DNA of 64,000 nucleotides. Origin: Micromonospora alfalfae. Lineage in GTDB: Bacteria; Actinomycetota; Actinomycetes; Mycobacteriales; Micromonosporaceae. The translations under genes and the position numbers were made by a program. This document shows positions 35,927 through 44,392 of this stretch, in pieces; position 1 is the first letter of the stretch; each line of letters starts with the position of its first letter. Location of the stretch: positions 310,001 to 374,000 of the forward strand of contig NZ_JAKKFH010000008.1 of assembly GCF_022230925.1 (NCBI RefSeq), written 5' to 3'. The notes beneath the pieces are model-generated. The model had not been told where the DNA came from. It searched no databases and saw only the letters and a program-made list of their open reading frames with translations.

Positions 35927-36747
35927 CCGCGTACACCGGGCGGATCGCCACCACGGTACGCGGCCGGACGGTCGGATCCCGGATCGCGGCGAGCCTGCTC
36001 TACCCGTTGGGGTTGCCGACGCTGCTGCTGGTGCTCTGGGGTCTGGTGGCGACGAGGACGACGAGTCTCTTCTTCCCCGACCCGTTGACGATCGCCGAGG
36101 CTTTCCGGGACACCTGGATCGGCCCGGCGTTCGTCGAGGACGTGCTGCCCAGCCTCGCCCGCCTCGGCCTCGGTGTCGCCGGATCGATAGTGCTCGGCAT
36201 CGCCGCCGGCACCGTCATCGGCCTGACCCGCTGGTTGCGCGAACTCCTCGAACCGGTGCTGGAGTTCCTCCGGGCCATCCCGCCACCGGTGCTGATTCCG
36301 GTGGTGATGCTCCTGCTCGGGATCACCGACACCATGAAGGTCGTCGTGATCGTCTCCGGCGCGATCTGGCCGATCCTGCTGAACACGATCGAGGGTGTCC
36401 GGGGAACGGACAGCGTCATGACGGAGACCGCGGAATCGTTTCAGGTCACCTGGTGGGAGCGGCTCTGGTTCCTCGTGCTCCCCGCCGCCAGCCCACGGAT
36501 CATGGCCGGGGTCCGGCAGGCCCTCTCGGTGGCGCTGATCCTGATGGTCATCTCCGAGATGTTCGCCTCCTCCTCCGGCCTCGGCTACCGGATCGCCTAC
36601 TTCCAGCGCAACTACCTGATCGCCGAGATGTGGAGTGGCATCCTCCTCCTCGGTCTCGTCGGCATCTTCCTCGCCGTAGCTTTCGGTCTCGTCGAACGGC
36701 GTGTTCTGCGCTGGTACCACGGAATCAGGGAGGTCAACCGTGCGTGA
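35923..36747 (+). CDS. ABC transporter permease 2
   Basis: A 274-residue permease of the same family; GTG start at 35923 after AGAGGAG. The EAA-like loop is ETAESFQVTWWERLWFLVLP, followed by ASPRIMAGVRQALSVAL; EFLRAIPPPVLIPVVMLLLG parallels the first permease. Two distinct permeases, rather than a homodimer, are somewhat unusual for TauC-type importers. Confidence 0.88.
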   Translation: MTAYTGRIATTVRGRTVGSRIAASLLYPLGLPTLLLVLWGLVATRTTSLFFPDPLTIAEAFRDTWIGPAFVEDVLPSLARLGLGVAGSIVLGIAAGTVIGLTRWLRELLEPVLEFLRAIPPPVLIPVVMLLLGITDTMKVVVIVSGAIWPILLNTIEGVRGTDSVMTETAESFQVTWWERLWFLVLPAASPRIMAGVRQALSVALILMVISEMFASSSGLGYRIAYFQRNYLIAEMWSGILLLGLVGIFLAVAFGLVERRVLRWYHGIREVNRA

Positions 36748-37552
36748 TCGGAGCACGATGCTGCGGGTGGAGCACCTGCGGAAGGTCTACGAGTCGGCGA
36801 CGGGCACCGTCGAGGCGATCGGGGACATCAGCTTCACCATGGACGCCGGTGAGCTCGTCTGCATCGTCGGGCCGTCCGGTTGTGGCAAGACCACCCTGCT
36901 GAAGTGCCTCGCCGGCCTGCTGCGGCCCACCAGCGGCGTGGTCGAGATGGACGGCTCGCCGGTGACCGGGCCCAGCCCGGCCATGGCCGTCGTGTTCCAG
37001 GAGTACGGTCGCAGCCTCTACCCCTGGCTGACGGTGCGCGGGAACGTCGAGCTGCCACTGCGGCACAAGAAGCTCACCCGCGCGGCCCGGGACAAGCTGG
37101 TCGTCGACGCTCTTGAGGCGGTGGGCCTCGCGCACGCCGCGCGAAGCCACCCGTGGCAGCTCTCCGGGGGGATGCAACAGCGGGTGGCGATCGCGCGGGC
37201 GATCGCCTACCAGCCCGACGTCCTGATCATGGACGAACCGTTCGCCGCCGTCGACGCGCAGACCCGGGCCGACCTGGAGGACCTGGTCCGCGAGCTGCAC
37301 GCCAGCCGCACCATCTCGGTTGTCTTCGTCACCCACGACATCGACGAGTCGGTGTATCTCGGTCAGCGGGTTCTAGTATTGTCCACGTCGCCGACCTGGG
37401 TCCAGGAGGACCTCGCGATCGACCTGCCGCCGGAGCGCGATCAGATCACGACCCGCGCTCTGCCCCGTTTCACGGAATTGCGGACGCACGTCTACGACCA
37501 GATCCAGCGGGCCAAGCGCGGGCAGGCTGTGGCCCCGCGATCCGCGCGGTGA
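36740..37552 (+). CDS. ABC transporter ATP-binding protein
   Basis: A 270-residue ATPase with Walker A VGPSGCGKTTLL, Q-loop FQEYGRSLYPWL, signature LSGGMQQRVAIARA, Walker B VLIMDEPFAAVD and switch His in VFVTHDIDES. GTG start at 36740 after GGGAGG overlaps the permease stop. It powers the importer encoded just upstream. Confidence 0.92.
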   Translation: MRDRSTMLRVEHLRKVYESATGTVEAIGDISFTMDAGELVCIVGPSGCGKTTLLKCLAGLLRPTSGVVEMDGSPVTGPSPAMAVVFQEYGRSLYPWLTVRGNVELPLRHKKLTRAARDKLVVDALEAVGLAHAARSHPWQLSGGMQQRVAIARAIAYQPDVLIMDEPFAAVDAQTRADLEDLVRELHASRTISVVFVTHDIDESVYLGQRVLVLSTSPTWVQEDLAIDLPPERDQITTRALPRFTELRTHVYDQIQRAKRGQAVAPRSAR

Positions 37553-37591
37553 TCGGCGGCCAGGCCAACGAGTTCGCCGAAGGGAAGCGCT

Positions 37592-38479
37592 GTGGGTAGT
37601 CGTCAGCCGAAGCAGTTGTTGCTCGCCTTCTTCGGCGAACACGTCGTCGACGCCGCCACGGGACCCATCCGGGCAAGCGCTCTGATCAACGTGTTGGAAG
37701 GCGCTGACGTCGCCGCGCCGGCCACCCGCGCGACCCTCGACCGTCTCGTGCACAGCGGCATCCTCGGCCGCAGCAGGAGCGGCCGGGAGACGCTGTTCTC
37801 ACTGACCGAGCACGGGGCCGCTGTGCTGCGCGAGGCGACGTACCGCGTTCGCGGGCCGCGGCCGTTCGACCCACAGGGCAGCGGATGGACCCTTGTCACC
37901 TTCTCGATCCCGGAGGGCCAGCGGATGCTGCGGCACCGCCTGCGTTCGACCCTCACCTGGGAGGGCTTCGCGCCGCTCCGGGACGGGCTGTGGCTGGCGC
38001 CCGGCGAGGTCGACCTCGCCGGGTCGTTGGAGCGGCTGCGGCAGGACCTCGCACCCAACACCGTGGTCGCCTTCCACGCCCGCGAACTCGCCGGCTTCCC
38101 GATCGGTGAGAGCGTGCGCACGGCCTGGGACATCGAGGCGATCCGACGCGCGCACCTCGCCTTCATCGAGGTGTGGGACGACCCGTCCGCGCTGGCGATG
38201 GCACCGAGCGCCCTCACCGTACGAACCATGCTCGTGGCCGACTGGCTCGCGCTGCTGCGCGCCGACCCGAGGCTGCCCGGGGAGTTCATGGACGCGGAAT
38301 GGCCCGCTGCGAGATCGGTGCGGACCTACCGCCGGATGCACGGCAAGCTGACCGAGGCGTCCGCTGCGGAATTCGCCGAACTCGTCGCGGCCCGGCCCGC
38401 GCCTAGGCGCCGAACCGGGTCCGCAGATCGGCCTTCCGCACCTTCCCCGACGCCGTCCGCGGCAACTCGTCCACGATGA
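37592..38479 (+). CDS. PaaX-family transcriptional regulator
   Basis: A 295-residue PaaX-type repressor, a GntR-like winged-helix family whose known members respond to aryl-CoA thioesters. The N-terminal winged helix is RQPKQLLLAFFGEHVVD, then ASALINVLEGADVAAPATRATLDRLV; the PaaX core has WTLVTFSIPEGQRMLRHRL and the C-terminal domain WDIEAIRRAHLAFIEVW. GTG start at 37592. It ends 77 bases inside the convergent CoA-ligase gene. Its place between the importer and the cou-like operon suggests that it senses a hydroxycinnamoyl-CoA. Confidence 0.85.
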   Translation: MGSRQPKQLLLAFFGEHVVDAATGPIRASALINVLEGADVAAPATRATLDRLVHSGILGRSRSGRETLFSLTEHGAAVLREATYRVRGPRPFDPQGSGWTLVTFSIPEGQRMLRHRLRSTLTWEGFAPLRDGLWLAPGEVDLAGSLERLRQDLAPNTVVAFHARELAGFPIGESVRTAWDIEAIRRAHLAFIEVWDDPSALAMAPSALTVRTMLVADWLALLRADPRLPGEFMDAEWPAARSVRTYRRMHGKLTEASAAEFAELVAARPAPRRRTGSADRPSAPSPTPSAATRPR

Positions 38480-39935
38480 CGACGTTCTTCGGGAGCTTGT
38501 AGCGCGCGATCCTGCCGTCCAGGCCGGCCCGGACGGTGGCGGTGTCCACGGACGCCCCCTCCCGTACGGTCACGATCGCCCACGGCACCTCCCCCCAACG
38601 CTCGTCCGGCACGCCGATGACCGCCGCCGAGGTCACCCCGTCGACCTCGGTGAGCAGCTGCTCGAGTTCGAGCGGGTAGATGTTCTCGCCCCCCGAAATG
38701 ATCATGTCCTTGAGGCGGCCGGAGATGTAGAGGTAGCCGTCGGCGTCCAGGTGGCCGAGGTCGCCGGAGCGGAACCACCCGTCGGCGGTGAACGCCTCGG
38801 CGGTCGCCTCCGGCAACCCGTGGTAGCCGGGGAAGACGTTGGGACCGGTCACCTCGATCTCACCGACGGCGCCGACGGGCAGCACCGCACCGGCCGCATC
38901 GGTGATCCGCACGTCGGTGAAGAAGTGCGGCAGGCCGACACTGCCCTGCTTGACCCGGGTCATCGCCGGCGGCAGCGCGGTGGCGCCCGGCGCGGCCTCG
39001 GTCATGCCGTAACCCTGGGAGAACGACAGGCCCCGCGCCTCGTACGCGTTGAGGATGCGGGCCGGCACCGCCGAACCTCCGCAGGTGAGCTTCGTCAACG
39101 ACGACAGGTCGGTCGACGCCCAGGCTGGGTGGTCGGCCAGCAGCTGGTAGGTGGTCGGCACACCGCTGAGCATGGTGACCCCGTGCCGCTCGATCTGCGC
39201 GAGCGCGCGTCCCGGCTCGAAGCCCCTCTCGATGACCATCGTGGCGCCCTTGAGGATGATGGGCAGGGCGCCCATCCCGAGCGAGGCGACGTGGAACAGC
39301 GGCGAGATCATGAGGGCGACGTCTGTGGAGACAACGTCATAGTCGACCACACAGTTGAGCGCCACCCAGGTGAGGTTGCCGTGGGTCAGCACCGCGCCCT
39401 TGGCCCGGCCGGTCGTGCCCGAGGTGTAGACGATCGCCGCCGGATCCTCGTGGGCGGTGTCGACGTGGTCGGTGAACGGGGTGGCGGCGGCCCGGGTCAG
39501 GTGGGCCAGCCCGGGCCGGTCCGCGCTGCCCACACCGTTGACGATGACGTACGGGATCCGGGCGGCCGGCGCGGCGGACGCCACCGGCACCGCGAAGTCC
39601 GGGTCGTGGACCAGCACCCGCGCGGCACAGTCGGCGAGGACGTAGCCGATCTCGGGTGCGGCGAGCCGGGTGTTGATCGGCACGAAGACCGCACCGACCT
39701 GCGCGGCAGCGAACATCACCTGGAGCAGTTCGGGGCTGTTCTCTCCCAGGTAGGCGACGGAGTCGCCCTCGCCGACGCCCCGCTCCCGCAGCACCGCCGA
39801 GATCCGGTCCGCGGCATCGGCGAACTGGCGGTAAGTCATGGGTGGCCGGTCGCCGTGGATGATCGCGATCTGGTCCGGGGACTTGAGCCGGCGCTTGGCC
39901 AGCCAGGCGCCAATTCCGTGCTGGTGCATCATCAT
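38403..39935 (-). CDS. couL: Acyl-CoA synthetase, probable hydroxycinnamate-CoA ligase
   Basis: A 510-residue ANL-superfamily ligase. The AMP-binding signature is IVYTSGTTGRAKGAVLTHGN, the A5 motif is SQGYGMTEAAP, and the catalytic C-terminal motifs are DGWFRSGDLGHLDADGY and LPRTASGKVRKADL. It forms an acyl-adenylate then the CoA thioester. It closes an operon whose other members match RHA1 couN, couO and couM, so p-coumarate or ferulate is the expected substrate; specificity cannot be read from sequence alone. The first three codons are ATG; the third is best spaced from GGGAGA. Confidence 0.75.
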   Translation of the reverse strand: MMMHQHGIGAWLAKRRLKSPDQIAIIHGDRPPMTYRQFADAADRISAVLRERGVGEGDSVAYLGENSPELLQVMFAAAQVGAVFVPINTRLAAPEIGYVLADCAARVLVHDPDFAVPVASAAPAARIPYVIVNGVGSADRPGLAHLTRAAATPFTDHVDTAHEDPAAIVYTSGTTGRAKGAVLTHGNLTWVALNCVVDYDVVSTDVALMISPLFHVASLGMGALPIILKGATMVIERGFEPGRALAQIERHGVTMLSGVPTTYQLLADHPAWASTDLSSLTKLTCGGSAVPARILNAYEARGLSFSQGYGMTEAAPGATALPPAMTRVKQGSVGLPHFFTDVRITDAAGAVLPVGAVGEIEVTGPNVFPGYHGLPEATAEAFTADGWFRSGDLGHLDADGYLYISGRLKDMIISGGENIYPLELEQLLTEVDGVTSAAVIGVPDERWGEVPWAIVTVREGASVDTATVRAGLDGRIARYKLPKNVVIVDELPRTASGKVRKADLRTRFGA

Positions 39936-39989
39936 TCTCCCGGGGGGTGGAGGTGGTGTGCTCGCCCGGCTCGACGGATGCCCCCGGGC

Positions 39990-40442
39990 TCAGGCGTAGA
40001 AGCGGTACAGCCCGCGCGCGACGACCGCCGGCTTGGTCCCGCCCTCGATCTCGATCGTCTGGTCGACAGCGAGCTGGTAGCCGCCGCGCACCTCGACGAC
40101 CTCGACGACGGTGGCCCGCATCCGCACCCGCGCCCCGACCACCACCGGCGCGGGGAAGCGCACCTTGTCGAGGCCGTAGTTCACCTTCGTGGTCACGCCC
40201 TTGACCTCGAGCAGCTCGGTCCAGAAGGGAACCGCCAGGGAGAGAGTGAGGAAGCCGTGCGCGATCGGTGCGCCGAACGGGCCGGTCTTCGCCCGTTCCG
40301 GGTCGACGTGGATCCACTGGTGGTCGTCCGTGGCGTCCGCGAACAGGTCGACCTGGTCCTGGGTGACAGTGCGGTACCCGGTGTGGCCGAGATCGGTGCC
40401 GGCGAGGTCGCCGAGCCGGTCGTAGGTGATGGTCGTCGTCAT
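39990..40442 (-). CDS. couM: MaoC-like hydratase, CouM role
   Basis: A 150-residue single hot-dog-domain (R)-hydratase-like protein. The hydratase motif is FADATDDHQWIHVDPERAKTGPFGAPIAHGFLTLSL: the Asp and His are the usual catalytic dyad. In the p-hydroxycinnamate pathway it would hydrate coumaroyl-CoA to the 3-hydroxyacyl-CoA. The ATG at 40442 lies 17 bases after the amidohydrolase stop. Confidence 0.78.
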   Translation of the reverse strand: MTTTITYDRLGDLAGTDLGHTGYRTVTQDQVDLFADATDDHQWIHVDPERAKTGPFGAPIAHGFLTLSLAVPFWTELLEVKGVTTKVNYGLDKVRFPAPVVVGARVRMRATVVEVVEVRGGYQLAVDQTIEIEGGTKPAVVARGLYRFYA

Positions 40443-40459
40443 GGCGTTCCCTCTCGTCG

Positions 40460-41341
40460 TCACCGGGCCAGGCCCAGCAGTCGGGCCGCGTTGTCCTTCA
40501 GGATGCCCGGGAGCACGTCCGGTTTGAGGTCGGTCGCCTGCACGTCGCGCAGCCACCGGTCCGGGGTGAGCATCGGGTAGTCGGTGCCGAAGAGCACCCG
40601 TTGCTTCAGCAGCGAGTTCGCGTAGCGCACCAACTCGGCCGGGAAGTACTTCGGGCTCCAGCCGGACAGGTCGATCCAGGTGTTGTGCTTGTGCGTGGCC
40701 ACCGACAACGCCTCGTCCTGCCAGGGCACCGACGGGTGGGCCATGATGATCTGGAGGTCGGGGAAGTCGGCCGCGATCGGGTCGAGCAGGATCGGGTTCG
40801 AACGGCCGAGCCGCAGGCCGTAACCGCCCGGCGTGCCCGCGCCGATGCCGGTCTGCCCGGTGTGGAAGAGCGCCGGGACGCCGGCCCGCTCGAGCAGGCC
40901 CCACAGCGGCGCGTACTCGTCGTGGCTGGGGTCGAAGCCCTGCACGGTGGGGTGGAACTTGAAGCCGCGAACGCCCTCCTCCCGGATCAACCGGTCGGCG
41001 AGTTCGACTGCCGCTCCCCCGGTGCGCGGATCGACCGACCCGAACGGGATGAGCACGTCGGCGTGCTCGGCCGCCGCGCGGGCGATCTCGACGCTCGACA
41101 GTGGCTGGTGCTCCAGTTGGGTACGCGCGTCGACAGTGAAGACGACAGCTGCCATGTGCCGCTCGCGGTAGTACCGCGCCACCGCCTCGACCGCGGGCCG
41201 TGGGCCGTCCGTCCTGAAGTACGCCGACGCCGCTGCCAGGAGCGGTTCGGGCAGTGAGGTGTGACCGTGGTCGTCGACCTCGATGTGCACGTGCATGTCG
41301 ATCGCCGTGACGTGGTCGAGGTCGATCGCGGGCTGGTACAT
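40460..41341 (-). CDS. couO: Amidohydrolase-superfamily deacetylase, CouO-like
   Basis: A 293-residue TIM-barrel amidohydrolase of the ACMSD-like group. HxH is in IDMHVHIEVD; other metal or active-site residues include His in FKFHPTVQGF, LFHTGQTG and IIMAHPSVPW, and Asp254 in FGTDYPML. In R. jostii RHA1, CouO is an amidohydrolase that splits the beta-keto intermediate in p-hydroxycinnamate deacetylation and needs Asp257, which corresponds well with Asp254 here. It would replace thiolase plus thioesterase and release 4-hydroxybenzoate or vanillate. Operon order (SDR, amidohydrolase, MaoC) is the same as couNOM. Confidence 0.8.
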   Translation of the reverse strand: MYQPAIDLDHVTAIDMHVHIEVDDHGHTSLPEPLLAAASAYFRTDGPRPAVEAVARYYRERHMAAVVFTVDARTQLEHQPLSSVEIARAAAEHADVLIPFGSVDPRTGGAAVELADRLIREEGVRGFKFHPTVQGFDPSHDEYAPLWGLLERAGVPALFHTGQTGIGAGTPGGYGLRLGRSNPILLDPIAADFPDLQIIMAHPSVPWQDEALSVATHKHNTWIDLSGWSPKYFPAELVRYANSLLKQRVLFGTDYPMLTPDRWLRDVQATDLKPDVLPGILKDNAARLLGLAR

Positions 41342-41392
41342 GGGGCCAACCTTCGTCGGGCGGGTCGGTGCGGGCAGGTCCGCTCGGGCCGG

Positions 41393-42319
41393 TCAGGACG
41401 GCGCGGGCTCGAACTCCTCGGGGAGTTCCGGGAAGCGTTCGCCGACACTCTGCGCCGCACCGGCGAATGTCGTCGGCCAGGCCTCCACCAGCGCGTCGTA
41501 CGTCCAGCCGCCCTCGCGGTGCGCGGTCAGCGCCGCCTCCGGGTGGGTCCAGATCTGCAGGCGGTCCCCGCCGACACCGATCACCTGCCCGGTCACCGAG
41601 GCCGCCGCGTCGGAGCCGAGGAACGCGACAAGCCCGGCCACGTCGTCCGCCGTGCCGAAGCCCAGTTCGTGTCGGAAGAACGCGGGCATCGGCTCGCCGT
41701 TCGCCTCGGCCCGCACCGCCGCCGCGAAGTAGGGAACGGTGGCGGTCATCGCGGTCGCGGCGACCGGGACGACGGTGTTGGCGGTGATGCCGGCCCGCTT
41801 CAGCTCCAGCGCCCAGGTCCGGACCATGCCGACGATGCCCGCCTTGGCGGCCGCGTAGTTGGTCTGGCCGAAGTTGCCCCGCTGCCCGGTGGGTGACCCG
41901 ACGCAGATGATCCGCCCGCCCTCGCCGGCCTGCCGCATGTGCTGCACCGCCTCGCGCACAGTGGTGAACGTGCCACGCAGGTGCACGTTGATGACGGTGT
42001 CGAAGTCGTCGTCGCTCATCTTCCACAGCACCGTGTCGCGCAGCACGCCTGCGTTGGTGACGAGGATGTCCAGCCGGCCGAAGTGTTCGACCGCCGTGCT
42101 GACGAGCTCCTTCGCGGTCTCGGTCGGGCCGACCGGTGCGACCACCGCGACGGCCCGACCGCCGGACGTCTCGATCGTCGCCACGGCGTCGGCGGTGGTC
42201 TCGGCGTCGACGTCGTTGACCACGACCGAGGCGCCCCGCCGCGCCAACTCCTGGGCGTAGGCGAGGCCGAGACCCCGCCCGGCGCCGGTGACGATGGCGA
42301 CTTTGCCGTCCAGTGACAT
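41393..42319 (-). CDS. couN: SDR-family 3-hydroxyacyl-CoA dehydrogenase, CouN-like
   Basis: A 308-residue classical short-chain dehydrogenase and first gene of the four-gene operon. The cofactor loop is TGAGRGLGLAYAQELA; the NAG motif is LVTNAGVLRD; the catalytic Ser is in CVGSPTGQ and YxxxK in TNYAAAKAG. It is longer than typical SDRs, with a C-terminal extension (EGGWTYDALVEAWPTTF) seen in multifunctional-enzyme-type 3-hydroxyacyl-CoA dehydrogenases. The role would be oxidation of the aryl-3-hydroxypropionyl-CoA. Confidence 0.8.
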   Translation of the reverse strand: MSLDGKVAIVTGAGRGLGLAYAQELARRGASVVVNDVDAETTADAVATIETSGGRAVAVVAPVGPTETAKELVSTAVEHFGRLDILVTNAGVLRDTVLWKMSDDDFDTVINVHLRGTFTTVREAVQHMRQAGEGGRIICVGSPTGQRGNFGQTNYAAAKAGIVGMVRTWALELKRAGITANTVVPVAATAMTATVPYFAAAVRAEANGEPMPAFFRHELGFGTADDVAGLVAFLGSDAAASVTGQVIGVGGDRLQIWTHPEAALTAHREGGWTYDALVEAWPTTFAGAAQSVGERFPELPEEFEPAPS

Positions 42320-42396
42320 GAGTGCTCCCTTTCGTCGATGCCGATCTGCGCACGAAGGTGGGGAGTAACACGCGCACCGGCAACGTAATGCAGAAT

Positions 42397-42411
42397 TTGA
42401 CCGGGCGTCAA
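42397..42411. promoter_or_regulatory. Palindrome upstream of the couN-like operon
   Basis: TTGACCGGGCGTCAA: arms TTGAC/GTCAA around CGGGC. On the minus strand it coincides with a possible -35 (TTGACG), so binding would block transcription. Related to TGACGGGCGTCA at 33928. Confidence 0.5.
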
Positions 42412-42431
42412 CGATTCGCAGTCTGTCTACA

Positions 42432-43214
42432 TCAGACGGCAGGGCGGGTGGGGTTGTTCAGCGCCCGGGAGACCACCCGGCCGGCGGCCTGGACCAGCGG
42501 CGCCAACGCCACCGGGTCCGCCCGGTCGTGGGCGACCACCAGCGAGATCGCCGCCACCACACCCTCCGGTACGCGGATCGGCGCGGCCACCGAGAGGGCG
42601 TCCATAGTGACCTGACGGTCGCTGACCGCGTACCCGACCCGGCGTACCTCGGCGAGACAGCGACGCAGCCGCTTCGGGTCGGTGATGGTCAGTTCGGTGT
42701 ACCGCTCCAGCGGCGCGGCCAGCACCTGCTCCTGGACCTCGGCGGGCGCGTGGGCGAGCAGGACCAGCCCGACGCCGGTGGCGTGCAGCGCGAAGCGACC
42801 CCCCACCCGGGTGAGAACGGGCACCGCGTGTCGCCCGGCGATCCGTTCGATGAAGACGAGTTCGAGATCCTGCCGGACGGCGAGCTGGACGTTCTCGTGG
42901 GTCACCTCGTACAGGTCCTCCATCACCGGCAGGGCCAGCTCCCGCAGCCCCAGGCCCCTGGGGGCGAGCGAACCCACCTCCCACAGCCGCAGACCGATCC
43001 GGTACCGCCCGTCGTCACCGCGCTCCAGTGCCCCCCACGCGACCAGCTCCGCGGCCCGCCGGTACACGGTGGGCAGTGGCATCCCGGTGCGACGCGCCAA
43101 CTCGCTCAGGGTCAACGCCGGGGTGGCCGGGCTGAACGCGTCGAGCAACGCCAGCACCTTGCTCGTCACCGACCGTCCCGGCTCTGCGCGCACCCCGTCA
43201 TCATCCCCGCCCAC
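42432..43214 (-). CDS. IclR-family regulator of the van operon
   Basis: A 260-residue IclR-type regulator with GTG start at 43214, nine bases after the vanB stop. Winged helix: LTLSELARRTGMPLPTVYRRAAELV; ligand domain: HATGVGLVLLAHAP and GYAVSDRQVTMDALSVAAPI. As the last gene of the van operon it is likely to control it, in place of the GntR-type VanR of other bacteria. The inverted repeat at 45509 is a candidate target. Confidence 0.83.
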   Translation of the reverse strand: MGGDDDGVRAEPGRSVTSKVLALLDAFSPATPALTLSELARRTGMPLPTVYRRAAELVAWGALERGDDGRYRIGLRLWEVGSLAPRGLGLRELALPVMEDLYEVTHENVQLAVRQDLELVFIERIAGRHAVPVLTRVGGRFALHATGVGLVLLAHAPAEVQEQVLAAPLERYTELTITDPKRLRRCLAEVRRVGYAVSDRQVTMDALSVAAPIRVPEGVVAAISLVVAHDRADPVALAPLVQAAGRVVSRALNNPTRPAV

Positions 43215-43223
43215 GCCGGCAGC

Positions 43224-44177
43224 TCACAGCTCCAGCACGAGTCGGGGCGTACGGGCCCGGGAGACGCAGATCATCATGGTGTCCCCGGCGGCCCGTTCCT
43301 CGGCGGTGAGCAGGCTGTCGCGATGCTCCGGCACACCGGCGAGCACCGGCGTCTCGCAGGTGCCGCAGGTGCCCTCCCGGCAGGACGAGAGGACCTGCAC
43401 CCCGGCCTCCTCCACCGCCAGCAGGATCGGCGTGCCCGGCGGCACCGTCACCGTCCGCCCGGAGAGCGCGAGCTCGACCTCGATCGTCGTCTCCGGCGCG
43501 CCGGTGTCGCCCCGGGCGGTGAAACGCTCGACGTGCAGGCAGCCCGGTGGCCAGCCGCGGCAGTGCTCCTCGACCGCGGTGATCAGTGGTTCCGGGCCGC
43601 AGCAGTAGACGAGCCCGCTGCCGGGCCGGCCCAGCAACCCGGCCAGGTCGAGCAGCCCGGTCTCGTCCTGCGGGTGCAGGCTCACCCGGTCGCCGTACCT
43701 CACCCGCAGGGTGGTGGCGAAGGCCATGGTGGCGCGGCTGCGTCCGCCGTACACCAGCCGCCAGTCGGCGCCCGCGGTGTCGGCCGCGGCGACCATCGGT
43801 GCGATGGGGGTGATACCGATGCCGCCGGCAATGAAGAGGTAGCGGCGTGCCGCGACCAGCGGGAAGGTGTTGCGCGGGCCGCTCACCCGGACGGTCGCGC
43901 CGACGGTGAGCCGCTCGTGCGCCAGCCGAGAACCGCCGCGCCCGTCTGGCTCGCGCTGCACCGCGATCCGCAGGACCGACCGCTCCGCCGGGTCACCGCA
44001 GAGGGAGTACTGGCGGGTCAGCCCGGCGCCCAACTCCAGGTCGATGTGCGCGCCCGGCGTCCACTCGGGCAGGTCACCGCCGTCCGCGCGACACAGGCGG
44101 ATCGCCACCACCTCGGCCGCCACCTGATCGCGGCCGGCGACCACCAGCTCCGCACCGGTCAGAGCATCCACCGTCAC
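43224..44177 (-). CDS. vanB: Vanillate O-demethylase oxidoreductase (ferredoxin reductase)
   Basis: A 317-residue class IA reductase. FMN-binding barrel: HIDLELGAGLTRQYSLCGDP; NAD domain: FIAGGIGITPIAPMV and LVYCCGPEPLI; C-terminal plant-type [2Fe-2S] domain with Cys in SSCREGTCGTCETPVLAG and a later Cys in MMICVSRA. It passes electrons from NADH to the Rieske oxygenase VanA. GTG start at 44177 overlaps the small upstream ORF (GTGA). Confidence 0.9.
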   Translation of the reverse strand: MTVDALTGAELVVAGRDQVAAEVVAIRLCRADGGDLPEWTPGAHIDLELGAGLTRQYSLCGDPAERSVLRIAVQREPDGRGGSRLAHERLTVGATVRVSGPRNTFPLVAARRYLFIAGGIGITPIAPMVAAADTAGADWRLVYGGRSRATMAFATTLRVRYGDRVSLHPQDETGLLDLAGLLGRPGSGLVYCCGPEPLITAVEEHCRGWPPGCLHVERFTARGDTGAPETTIEVELALSGRTVTVPPGTPILLAVEEAGVQVLSSCREGTCGTCETPVLAGVPEHRDSLLTAEERAAGDTMMICVSRARTPRLVLEL

Positions 44178-44392
44178 TCGCGCATCGCCAGCCGTCTCGG
44201 CGGTCCGGGCACCGGCACGGCCGCACCCTGGTGGCCCTGCGGGTGGGCGAGCAGCCACTCCCACAACTCAACCGGCTCCTCGGCGAGGCGCTCGGCCCCA
44301 CAGTGGCAGATCCCGCGCAGCGTGTCGGTGCCCGGCACCCAGTGGATCCGGTAGACCCGGTCCCCGCTGCGGGTGCCTGCCCGGGAACTCAC
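44174..44392 (-). CDS. Small CHCG-motif protein between vanA and vanB
   Basis: A 72-residue protein that I cannot assign. It starts with GTG overlapping the vanA stop and ends overlapping the vanB start, so all three are translationally coupled. The core is YRIHWVPGTDTLRGICHCGAE, then ERLAEEPVELWEWLLAHPQGH; the CHC plus a distal His could bind a metal or an iron-sulfur cluster. Coding bias is continuous with its neighbours. An accessory role in the vanillate demethylase (cluster delivery, assembly or electron transfer) is a guess. Confidence 0.7.
   Translation of the reverse strand: MSSRAGTRSGDRVYRIHWVPGTDTLRGICHCGAERLAEEPVELWEWLLAHPQGHQGAAVPVPGPPRRLAMRE

Noticed and set aside
39990..42383. 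797-codon minus-strand frame across three genes
   Set aside because: Only its last 150 codons (MaoC) are real; the rest is the wrong frame of the SDR and amidohydrolase genes.
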